Assembly: GCA_014763835.1 (NCBI GenBank) | Contig: JACXUQ010000076.1 | Coordinates: forward strand, 1 to 6,582 | Origin: Thiotrichales bacterium | Lineage (GTDB): Bacteria > Pseudomonadota > Gammaproteobacteria > Thiomicrospirales > Thiomicrospiraceae | Reading direction: 5' to 3' | Length of the DNA stretch: 6,582 nucleotides | Shown: piece by piece, positions 1 through 5,127 of the stretch | Position numbering within the stretch: the first letter of the stretch is position 1 | How the letters are laid out: every line of letters starts with the position of its first letter | Notes under the pieces: generated by a model | What the model was told of the DNA's origin: nothing | What the model saw: only the letters and a program-made list of their open reading frames with translations | Database searches by the model: none | Made by a program: the position numbers and the translations under genes

Positions 1-309
1 CATGCCCGCGCCATTATCTCGTTGCCCGAAGAGTTGCAGTTGGAACTGGTGGAAAAGGCCAAACAGAAAGGCTGGTCGGTTCGCGAGATGGAAGAGGCGG
101 TGCAACACATTCTGGTGCCGAAAAAAGTCATTAAAGACGCCAAGCTGAAAGCGATGCCGCACATAGAAGCGATTATGCAAAAGCAGCAGGATCTAGCGGA
201 TAAAATCGCCGCCAAGGTCAAGATCAGTCACCGTGAGAACGGCAAAGGCAAGCTGGAAATCAGCTATAACAATCTGGAAGAGTTGGAGCGTTTGCTAAAT
301 CTTTTCTGA
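1..309 (+). CDS. parB: Chromosome-partitioning protein ParB, C-terminal part (5' truncated by window edge)
   Basis: ParB binds parS sites near the origin and, with the ATPase ParA, drives chromosome segregation. The frame is open from base 1 and gives the last 102 residues, ending in TGA at 307-309. It begins with HARAIISLP, the conserved region that follows the ParB/Srx domain (GHARAL in relatives). It continues through the helical DNA-binding part (GWSVREMEEAVQ, about residues 24-35 of the fragment) and a charged linker. It ends in the small dimerisation domain, where GKLEISYNNLEELERLL (about 83-99) matches the usual ParB C-terminus. A TTG at 22 is internal and not a start. Location directly before atp genes agrees with the common gammaproteobacterial order parA-parB-atp. 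The N-terminal CTP-binding motifs lie outside the window. Family assignment is firm; the symbol rests on motif and context. Confidence 0.9.
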   Translation, partial: HARAIISLPEELQLELVEKAKQKGWSVREMEEAVQHILVPKKVIKDAKLKAMPHIEAIMQKQQDLADKIAAKVKISHRENGKGKLEISYNNLEELERLLNLF

Positions 310-449
310 ATCGCTGAATTCAATAGAAAATCACAATCAAGATAGTGTGGCGGCGATAAATCAAATATATGTAGTGTAAAAGTTTTATTAATACACATTA
401 TCTAGTGAGTGGTCGTTTTTTGCGAATAAAAATCAGTGAAAAACAATCA

Positions 450-483
450 GATAAGCTAGCTTTTACGGGCGTAAAGCTATATC
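450..483 (+). promoter_or_regulatory. Inverted repeat / hairpin upstream of the putative atp promoter
   Basis: TAGCTTTTAC (457-466) and GTAAAGCTA (471-479) pair over nine base pairs with one bulged T around a GGGC loop. GATA (450-453) and TATC (480-483) can extend the stem past a three-base asymmetric loop (AGC). No T run follows on the + strand, so it is not a standard intrinsic terminator. It ends 17 nt before the candidate -35 box, a position where an operator would fit. Its function is unknown. Confidence 0.4.
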
Positions 484-500
484 ATGTGCGGCCGTTTAGC

Positions 501-529
501 TTGAACAAGATTCAACTAAAAAGTATCAT
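501..529 (+). promoter_or_regulatory. Candidate sigma70 promoter of the atp operon
   Basis: TTGAAC (501-506, 4 of 6 to the -35 consensus) and TATCAT (524-529, 5 of 6 to the -10 consensus) are separated by exactly 17 nt. Transcription would start near 536, leaving only about 13 nt before the ATG at 549, which is short but workable. In AT-rich sequence such matches arise by chance, and a weaker alternative -10 (CATTAT, 396-401) lies upstream. Spacing and position favour this candidate. Confidence 0.4.
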
Positions 530-548
530 TAACAGAGTTTGCCATCGA

Positions 549-827
549 ATGAGTGATTCGAATTTGGACCCTAAAAACAACAGCAATTCCGCCGAACCAA
601 AACCGGCGTTGAATTTTTTATTGCTCAGTGCGGGTTCTATCTTCACATCGATGATCGTAGCCGGTTTTCTGGTAGGTTACGCGTTGGATCAACTGTTTGA
701 TACGACACCGATTTTTTTGCTTGGATGTGCCCTGCTTGGCTTTATTGGCGGCATCCAGAAAGTGCATAAATTGACCAGCAGAATGGACATGGTTCCACAA
801 GAGCGTAAAGATGATCAAAAATCTTAA
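549..827 (+). CDS. atpZ: AtpZ/AtpI-type small membrane protein of the F1Fo operon
   Basis: A 92-residue protein with a polar N-terminus (1-19, rich in Asn, Ser and Pro), two membrane helices (about 21-44 and 54-70) and a charged tail (about 71-92). The segment G39 to G68 carries the pattern of the AtpZ family (putative F0F1-ATPase subunit, ATPase_gene1): GYALDQLF at 43-50, then a short turn DTTP, then a Gly-rich second helix ending in GGIQKVHKL. In Firmicutes and N-ATPase operons, members of this family are associated with AtpI and are proposed to help Mg2+/Ca2+ supply or c-ring assembly; neither role is shown here. I chose ATG 549 because the homologous part begins soon after it and a weak purine stretch (ACAGAG, 532-537) precedes it; the in-phase GTG at 405 has none. 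The last 17 nt overlap atpI, suggesting coupled translation. Symbol tentative. Confidence 0.75.
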   Translation: MSDSNLDPKNNSNSAEPKPALNFLLLSAGSIFTSMIVAGFLVGYALDQLFDTTPIFLLGCALLGFIGGIQKVHKLTSRMDMVPQERKDDQKS

Positions 828-1173
828 CCAACCGTTGAAAGTTCAAGGGTTGCTGGGTTTGATCATGGTCGCCATTTTTGCAACCCAAGGTCAGTGGGTT
901 TCTGCCGTTTATGGTTTGTTTGTCGGCATGATGAATGTGCTTATGTTGGGTTTTACATTTAAAAAAGCCAACGAGAAGGCCGCAGAAAATCCGAAAACTG
1001 GAATTTTAGTTTTATATATGAGTGCAGTCGTCAGGTTTGTCCTGCTGGCTGTGTTGTTTGTTTTGGGGCTGTCGCTCTTTAATTTTGAGCCGATGCCGGT
1101 GGTGCTGACCTTTGTAGTGATGCAGCTCGGGCAGATGTTCAATCTTAAAGGTAAGCGTCGTTTGACTGACTAA
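811..1173 (+). CDS. atpI: ATP synthase protein I (AtpI), Fo assembly factor
   Basis: A 120-residue hydrophobic protein with four likely membrane helices at about 8-25, 29-50, 68-89 and 94-110, and a basic C-terminal end (KGKRR). This fits the ATP synthase I family in length and topology, including the helix-2 start WVSAVYGLFVGMMNVLML and a conserved-type Arg (R75) at the start of helix 3. AtpI is not a structural subunit; in other bacteria it assists c-ring assembly or stability and is dispensable in E. coli. ATG 811 is preceded by a modest purine run (AAGAG, 799-803) lying inside the upstream gene, so ribosomes finishing the atpZ-like gene probably feed this start. Its stop (TAA, 1171-1173) lies within the AAGGAG motif of atpB. 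Divergent sequence is normal for the family; position supports the call. Confidence 0.85.
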   Translation: MIKNLNQPLKVQGLLGLIMVAIFATQGQWVSAVYGLFVGMMNVLMLGFTFKKANEKAAENPKTGILVLYMSAVVRFVLLAVLFVLGLSLFNFEPMPVVLTFVVMQLGQMFNLKGKRRLTD

Positions 1174-1177
1174 GGAG
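1172..1177 (+). promoter_or_regulatory. Strong ribosome binding site deciding the TTG start of atpB
   Basis: AAGGAG overlaps the atpI stop codon and lies 7 nt before TTG 1185. The nearest in-frame ATG (1200) would be 22 nt away, too far, so the TTG is the better start. Confidence 0.8.
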
Positions 1178-1184
1178 TAGACCC

Positions 1185-2000
1185 TTGAGTGCTGAGAAGA
1201 TGGGAACGGTCGAGTATATCCAACACCACTTGACCAACAATACCATTGGTGAAGGTTTCTGGACCTTTAACATGGATACAATTGTAATTAGCTTTTTGCT
1301 GGGTGCGCTGATCGTTTTGACAGCGGCACGTATGGGCAAAAGCCTGCAAGCCGGTACCCCTGGCGGATTCCAGAATTTTGTGGAATCCATTCTAGACTTT
1401 GTGTCTACTAACGTGCGCGACGCCTTCCCAGGCCATAACCCGTTGATCGCTCCATTGGCGTTGACGATCTTTATTTGGGTCTGGTTGATGAACTTCATGG
1501 ATTTGATCCCTGTGGATCTGATTCCTTATCTGTATCAGTTGGTGACCGGTGATTCTCATGCTTATTTGAAAATCGTTCCAACAACCGACTTGAACACCAC
1601 TTTGGCAATGGCGTTTACAGTGTTTGCATTGATCATGTATTACAACGTCAAAATTAAAGGGTTGGGCGGTTTCATCAAAATGTTCCTGTTCCACCCATTC
1701 GGTAAGTTCTTAGTGCCAGTCAACATTGTGATGACATTGATCGAAGAAGTTTCCAAGCCACTTTCTCTTGCTCTGCGTTTGTTCGGTAACATGTTCGCAG
1801 GTGAGTTGGTATTCCTACTGATCGCTTTGATTGGTGGAACTTTAGCAGTGGGTGCCGCTGCGCTATTCTGGGCACCTCTACAAGTCCTGTTGGATCTGGG
1901 CTGGTTGATCTTCCACTTGTTGGTAATCACGCTGCAAGCCTTTATCTTTATGGTGCTTACAATTGTTTATCTGGGCATGGCTCACGACGAAGGTCACTAA
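1185..2000 (+). CDS. atpB: F1Fo ATP synthase subunit a (proton channel)
   Basis: Subunit a is the membrane stator that forms the two proton half-channels against the c ring. The 271-residue product (E. coli subunit a also 271) has the characteristic block SLALRLFGNMFAGE at 194-207: R198 is the essential Arg (E. coli R210), with N202 and E207 equivalent to N214 and E219. The C-terminal block at 249-264 (TLQAFIFMVLTIVYLG) holds Q251, and H244 precedes it, matching E. coli Q252 and H245. Membrane helices are visible at about 31-48, 88-108, 139-153, a long amphipathic helix at about 176-218, and 238-265. TTG is used as start, backed by the AAGGAG at 1172-1177. The gene follows atpI by 11 nt. Every key channel residue checked is present, so it should be functional. 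Identity is secure. Confidence 0.98.
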   Translation: MSAEKMGTVEYIQHHLTNNTIGEGFWTFNMDTIVISFLLGALIVLTAARMGKSLQAGTPGGFQNFVESILDFVSTNVRDAFPGHNPLIAPLALTIFIWVWLMNFMDLIPVDLIPYLYQLVTGDSHAYLKIVPTTDLNTTLAMAFTVFALIMYYNVKIKGLGGFIKMFLFHPFGKFLVPVNIVMTLIEEVSKPLSLALRLFGNMFAGELVFLLIALIGGTLAVGAAALFWAPLQVLLDLGWLIFHLLVITLQAFIFMVLTIVYLGMAHDEGH

Positions 2001-2028
2001 GCCACGCCGAATAAACAATAAAAGGATA

Positions 2029-2073
2029 GGTGGCCTGTTGAGTTTCTGAAATGAAGATGCTGAACAGGTTGCC
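2029..2073 (+). promoter_or_regulatory. Predicted RNA stem-loop in the atpB-atpE spacer
   Basis: GGTGGCCTGTT (2029-2039) pairs continuously with AACAGGTTGCC (2063-2073): eleven pairs including three G-U wobbles, with two further pairs (AG 2041-2042 with CT 2060-2061) beyond a G/G mismatch, around a loop of about 17 nt. No T run follows directly, so it is not a terminator. TAGGTG (2027-2032) could instead pair with CACCTA (2089-2094), which excludes the first fold. It could be an mRNA processing or stability element. Confidence 0.45.
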
Positions 2074-2119
2074 AAAAAGGTTTAAGCGCACCTACTTAAG
2101 GTTTCTCAAAAGGGATCGG

Positions 2120-2158
2120 AAGTAAAAAGCTTTTTTAACTTTACTTTTTTTATTTTTA
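2120..2158 (+). terminator. Weak AT hairpin with T-rich tail (possible attenuator)
   Basis: AAGTAAA (2120-2126) pairs with TTTACTT (2140-2146), and the T-rich run continues to 2156. A 12-bp palindrome, AAAAAGCTTTTT (2124-2135), can fold instead. The stem is almost all A-T, so strong termination is unlikely; at most it would lower read-through. Continuation of the operon into atpE speaks against a full stop here. Confidence 0.2.
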
Positions 2159-2184
2159 ACTTGTAAAACTTTAGGAGAAAGTCG
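2146..2184 (+). promoter_or_regulatory. U-rich translation-enhancer-like leader and ribosome binding site of atpE
   Basis: A T-rich tract (2146-2156) and an unstructured A/T segment precede AGGAG (2173-2177), 7 nt before ATG 2185. E. coli atpE has a comparable U-rich translational enhancer just upstream of its Shine-Dalgarno sequence, which raises c-subunit synthesis to match ring stoichiometry. The similarity is by type and position; function here is inferred. Confidence 0.55.
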
Positions 2185-2475
2185 ATGGAAGTAACTGCTA
2201 ACATGATTGCTGATATCTACTCTGCAACTGCTATTGGTGTAGGCGTAATTTTGGCTGCTGCTGGTCTGGGTTCAGCTATTGGTTGGGGTCTGATCTGTTC
2301 TAAAACATTGGAAGGTATTGCTCGTCAGCCTGAAATGCGTCCTGCATTGATGACTAACATGTTCATCTTCGCTGGTTTGATGGAATCTTTCCCATTCATC
2401 ATCCTAGCTTTCGCTATGTGGTTCTTGTTCGCTAACCCATTCGTCGGTGCTATGAAAGCTGCTTTGGGTGCTTAA
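2185..2475 (+). CDS. atpE: F1Fo ATP synthase subunit c (rotor ring, Glu-type ion site)
   Basis: Subunit c forms the rotating membrane ring that carries protons past subunit a. The 96-residue hairpin has helix 1 at about 11-42, the polar loop ARQPE at 46-50 that contacts gamma/epsilon, and helix 2 at about 56-84 ending in FANPFVG. The ion-binding carboxylate is E67 in GLMESFPFI, at the position of E. coli D61; P70 matches E. coli P64. Most gammaproteobacterial relatives I recall have Asp here. The protein is longer than E. coli's 79 residues by short additions at both ends. W34 sits where Na+-type rings have Gln (I. tartaricus Q32) and E. coli has Ile28, so the full Na+ ligand set is absent and H+ is the likely ion, although S68 resembles the Na+ ligand Ser. 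The gene uses many GCT, GGT and CGT codons, as expected for very high expression. Confidence 0.97.
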   Translation: MEVTANMIADIYSATAIGVGVILAAAGLGSAIGWGLICSKTLEGIARQPEMRPALMTNMFIFAGLMESFPFIILAFAMWFLFANPFVGAMKAALGA

Positions 2476-2524
2476 TCCCTAGGGCTTAATAAACCGTAAT
2501 CTAATTTTTTAGTTAACGAATGGC

Positions 2525-2529
2525 GAGGT
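2525..2529 (+). promoter_or_regulatory. Ribosome binding site supporting the GTG start of atpF
   Basis: GAGGT lies 7 nt before GTG 2537. The encoded MSINATLLIQ aligns at its first residue with E. coli subunit b (MNLNATILGQ), confirming this non-ATG start. Confidence 0.8.
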
Positions 2530-2536
2530 AACCACC

Positions 2537-3007
2537 GTGAGTATTAATGCAACGCTTCTCATCCAAATCATTGCTTTTGTGCTATTGGTTTGGTTTGTGA
2601 ACAAAGTGCTGTGGGGGCCGCTGTCAAAGCTTATGGAAGAACGTCAGAAGAAAATCGCTGACGGTCTTTCTGCCGCTGAGAAAGGTAAGCATGAACTTGA
2701 GTTGGCCGAACAAAAGGCTAAAGAAGTCCTGAAAGACGCTAAAGCTCAAGCTCAAAACATTCTAAGTCAGGCTGAAAAGCGTGGTTCTGAAATCGTAGAA
2801 GATGCGAAAGTAAAAGCTAACGAAGAAGCTGACCGAATCAAAGCTGCCGCCCAAGCAGAAATTGCGCAAGAAGTTAGTCGTGCAAGAGAAGATCTTCGTA
2901 AAGAAGTGGCTTCTTTGGTTGTGACTGGTGCAGAAAAAATTCTTAAGAAAGAAGTTGATGCGGCAGTACACAATGACATGCTTGACACCTTAGTTAAATC
3001 AATCTAA
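2537..3007 (+). CDS. atpF: F1Fo ATP synthase subunit b (peripheral stalk)
   Basis: Two copies of b form the stator stalk that holds alpha3beta3 against subunit a. The 156-residue product has the same length as E. coli b and aligns without gaps as far as I can recall. It has one N-terminal membrane helix (about 5-25, IIAFVLLVWFVNKVLW), then the tether GPLSKLMEERQKKIADGL (27-44), then a long Lys/Glu/Ala-rich helix (about 45-122) forming the right-handed coiled coil. It ends in the delta-binding part with VVTGAEKILKKEVD (128-141). GTG start with a good ribosome binding site. It follows atpE by 61 nt and precedes atpH by 11 nt. No second b' gene is present, so a b2 homodimer is expected. Confidence 0.97.
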   Translation: MSINATLLIQIIAFVLLVWFVNKVLWGPLSKLMEERQKKIADGLSAAEKGKHELELAEQKAKEVLKDAKAQAQNILSQAEKRGSEIVEDAKVKANEEADRIKAAAQAEIAQEVSRAREDLRKEVASLVVTGAEKILKKEVDAAVHNDMLDTLVKSI

Positions 3008-3018
3008 GGAATACTTCT

Positions 3019-3555
3019 ATGGCAGAATTAATGACAATTGCAAGACCGTACGCTGAAGCTGTTTTTGCCTTAGCAAAAGAAAAAAACACGCTGGCAGCCT
3101 GGTCAGATGAATTGGCAAATCTTGGTGCTATCGCTGCTGATGCTGCGATGCAGGCTATGATTGCTAATCCAGCCTACAGCGATGCAAACGTAATGGATGT
3201 TTTTGCATCGGTTATGGGCGCTAATCTGACTAACGAAGGTAAAAACCTTCTGACTGTCATGGCTGAAAACAAGCGTTTTGCTGCGTTGCCAGCAGTTGCT
3301 GAAATCTTCGAAGATTTGAAAGCGGCTGATGAAAAACGTATCAGAGCGACCGTAATGACAGCCTTTGAAGCGACGGACGAGCAGAAGAACAAATTAAGTG
3401 CTGCTTTAAATGCTAAGTTTGATGCTGATGTAGAGATTACCTATGAAATGGATACTACTCTACTCGCAGGAATCAAAATTAAAGTCGGTGACTGGGCAAT
3501 TGATGGCTCAGCCGTTTCCCAACTAAACAAACTTGGCGCAGCAATCGCCCAATAA
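3019..3555 (+). CDS. atpH: F1Fo ATP synthase subunit delta (stator, OSCP)
   Basis: Delta sits on top of the F1 head and ties it to the b stalk. The 178-residue product (E. coli 177) starts with the family signature TIARPYAEAVFALA (6-19), the first helix of the N-terminal six-helix bundle that binds alpha. The C-terminal domain ends with the hallmark strand pair GIKIKVGDWAIDGS (151-164) followed by an amphipathic helix. No membrane segment is seen. The start ATG has AAGGA at 3006-3010, overlapping the atpF stop and 8 nt upstream, so coupled translation with atpF is likely. The middle is Ala-rich, as usual for this fast-evolving subunit. Confidence 0.97.
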   Translation: MAELMTIARPYAEAVFALAKEKNTLAAWSDELANLGAIAADAAMQAMIANPAYSDANVMDVFASVMGANLTNEGKNLLTVMAENKRFAALPAVAEIFEDLKAADEKRIRATVMTAFEATDEQKNKLSAALNAKFDADVEITYEMDTTLLAGIKIKVGDWAIDGSAVSQLNKLGAAIAQ

Positions 3556-3570
3556 TGGAGAGGAACACAC

Positions 3571-5112
3571 ATGCAATTGAATGCCTCTGAAATCAGTACC
3601 CTAATCAAAGACCGCATCGCTGGTTTTTCTGGTGCTGCAGAGTCTGGCAGTGAAGGTACGGTCGTTAGCATCGCTGACGGTATCGCGCTTATTCACGGCG
3701 TGTCAGATGTAATGTATGGTGAGATGGTTCAATTCGACGACAACACTTTCGGTATGGCGCTTAACCTTGAGCGTGATTCTGTTGGTGTGGTAATTCTTGG
3801 TGAATACGAGCACATCTCTGAAGGTGATAAAGTAACTTGTACTGGCCGCATCCTGGAAGTTCCAGTCGGTCCAGAAATGATGGGTCGCGTGGTTGACGGT
3901 CTAGGTCGTCCAATCGACGGTAAAGGTCCAATCAACGCTAAGATCACTTCACCTATCGAGCGTATCGCGCCTGGCGTTATCGATCGTAAATCAGTTGACC
4001 AACCAATGATGACTGGTATCAAGTCTATCGACTCGATGATTCCAGTTGGTCGTGGTCAGCGTGAGTTGATTATCGGTGACCGTCAGACTGGTAAGACTGC
4101 TATCGCAATCGACGCGATCATTTCACAGAAGAATACTGGTGTGAAATGCATATACGTAGCGATGGGTCAAAAAGCATCTACTGTTAACAACGTACGTCGT
4201 AAGTTGGAAGAAATGGGTGCAATGGAAAACACAGTGATCGTTGCGGCTAACGCTTCTGATCCTGCTGCATTGCAATACATGGCGGCTTATGCTGGTTGTG
4301 CGATGGGTGAATACTACCGTGACCGCGGTGAAGACGCGTTGATCATTTATGATGATTTGACTAAACAAGCGCAAGCTTACCGTCAAATCTCATTGCTGCT
4401 ACGCCGTCCTCCAGGACGTGAAGCTTTCCCTGGTGACGTATTCTATCTACATTCACGTCTACTAGAGCGTGCTGCTCGCGTAAACGAAGACTATGTTGAG
4501 CGTTTCACTAACGGTGAAGTAAAAGGTAAGACTGGTTCTTTGACTGCTCTGCCAATTATTGAAACTCAAGCAGGCGACGTTTCTGCATTCGTACCTACCA
4601 ACGTAATCTCGATCACTGACGGTCAGATCTTCCTTGAAACAGGTTTGTTCTCTCAAGGTATCCGTCCTGCAGTTAACGCTGGTTTGTCTGTATCACGTGT
4701 TGGTGGTGCTGCGCAAACTAAAGCGATCAAGAAACTGGGTGGTGGTATCCGTCTTGACTTGGCACAATACCGTGAATTGGCTGCATTTGCTCAGTTCGCA
4801 TCTGACTTGGATGCTGCAACTAAAGCACAGCTAGAACGTGGTAAGCGTGTTACTGAGTTGATGAAGCAGAACCAATATGCACCTCTGACTATCGCTGAAA
4901 TGGCAGTTTCTTTGTATGCTGCTAACGAAGGTTACCTTGACGATATCGAAGTAGACAAGGTGCTTGCGTTTGAAGCAGGTGTACATGCCTACCTGAACAG
5001 CCAACATGCTGATCTGGCCGCTAAAATTAACCAAAAAGGCGACTGGAATGATGAAATCGTTGCAGGCGTAAAAGCGTGCATCGAAGAATTCAAAGCGAAC
5101 GGCGTTTACTAA
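3571..5112 (+). CDS. atpA: F1Fo ATP synthase subunit alpha
   Basis: Alpha forms the non-catalytic nucleotide sites of the alpha3beta3 head and supplies the arginine finger to beta. The 513 residues equal E. coli alpha in length and share its numbering. The N-terminal beta barrel is at about 25-95, the Walker A motif GDRQTGKT at 169-176 (K175, T176), the Walker B stretch LIIYDD at 257-262, and the ATP synthase alpha/beta signature PAVNAGLSVSRVGG at 366-379 with arginine finger R376. A C-terminal helical domain runs from about 380. The N-terminal segment NASEISTLIKDRI (4-16) binds delta. GGAG and AGGA motifs at 3557-3564 precede ATG 3571; the gap after atpH is 15 nt. Strong preference for GGT and CGT codons indicates high expression. 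All catalytic elements are intact. Confidence 0.99.
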   Translation: MQLNASEISTLIKDRIAGFSGAAESGSEGTVVSIADGIALIHGVSDVMYGEMVQFDDNTFGMALNLERDSVGVVILGEYEHISEGDKVTCTGRILEVPVGPEMMGRVVDGLGRPIDGKGPINAKITSPIERIAPGVIDRKSVDQPMMTGIKSIDSMIPVGRGQRELIIGDRQTGKTAIAIDAIISQKNTGVKCIYVAMGQKASTVNNVRRKLEEMGAMENTVIVAANASDPAALQYMAAYAGCAMGEYYRDRGEDALIIYDDLTKQAQAYRQISLLLRRPPGREAFPGDVFYLHSRLLERAARVNEDYVERFTNGEVKGKTGSLTALPIIETQAGDVSAFVPTNVISITDGQIFLETGLFSQGIRPAVNAGLSVSRVGGAAQTKAIKKLGGGIRLDLAQYRELAAFAQFASDLDAATKAQLERGKRVTELMKQNQYAPLTIAEMAVSLYAANEGYLDDIEVDKVLAFEAGVHAYLNSQHADLAAKINQKGDWNDEIVAGVKACIEEFKANGVY

Positions 5113-5127
5113 TATAAGGGGTAGGCC

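Larger units (their letters stand above)
310..548 (+). other. parB-atp intergenic leader, noncoding
   Basis: This 239-nt AT-rich stretch separates parB from the atp cluster and is the largest gap in the window, so it is the natural place for the operon promoter. It contains an inverted repeat at 450-483 and a promoter-like pair at 501-529, listed separately. An open frame in phase with the atpZ-like gene extends back to a GTG at 405. That GTG has no Shine-Dalgarno sequence, and the encoded 48 residues do not resemble the family, so I treat 405-548 as untranslated. I see no GC-rich hairpin with a T tract that would terminate parB transcription, so some read-through from parAB into atp is possible. 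Confidence 0.6.
2001..2184 (+). other. Long structured atpB-atpE spacer
   Basis: This 184-nt gap is about four times the few tens of bases found here in E. coli and is much longer than any other gap between genes of this operon. The first half holds a predicted stem-loop at 2029-2073. The second half is extremely A/T rich, with an AT hairpin at 2120-2146, a T-rich run and the atpE ribosome binding site. A 24-codon basic open frame (2051-2125) has no Shine-Dalgarno sequence and AGG-heavy codons, and I do not call it a gene. Confidence 0.7.

Noticed and set aside
405..548. N-terminal extension of the atpZ-like gene from a GTG at 405 (48 extra residues)
   Set aside because: No ribosome binding site, no family resemblance, and the stretch contains the promoter candidate and inverted repeat; ATG 549 fits the family length.
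2140..2169. Internal promoter for atpE (TTTACT-18 nt-TAAAAC)
   Set aside because: Weak matches in extremely AT-rich sequence; the start would fall inside the Shine-Dalgarno motif.
2185..2475. Na+-translocating type ATP synthase
   Set aside because: E67 and S68 fit, but the required helix-1 Gln is Trp34 and the Tyr position is Ile72, so the Na+ ligand set is incomplete.
4689..4704. parS-like sequence (TGTATCACGTGTTGGT) near parB
   Set aside because: Only one half and the centre match the parS palindrome (10 of 16). It encodes part of the conserved SVSRVGG motif of alpha, which explains it.
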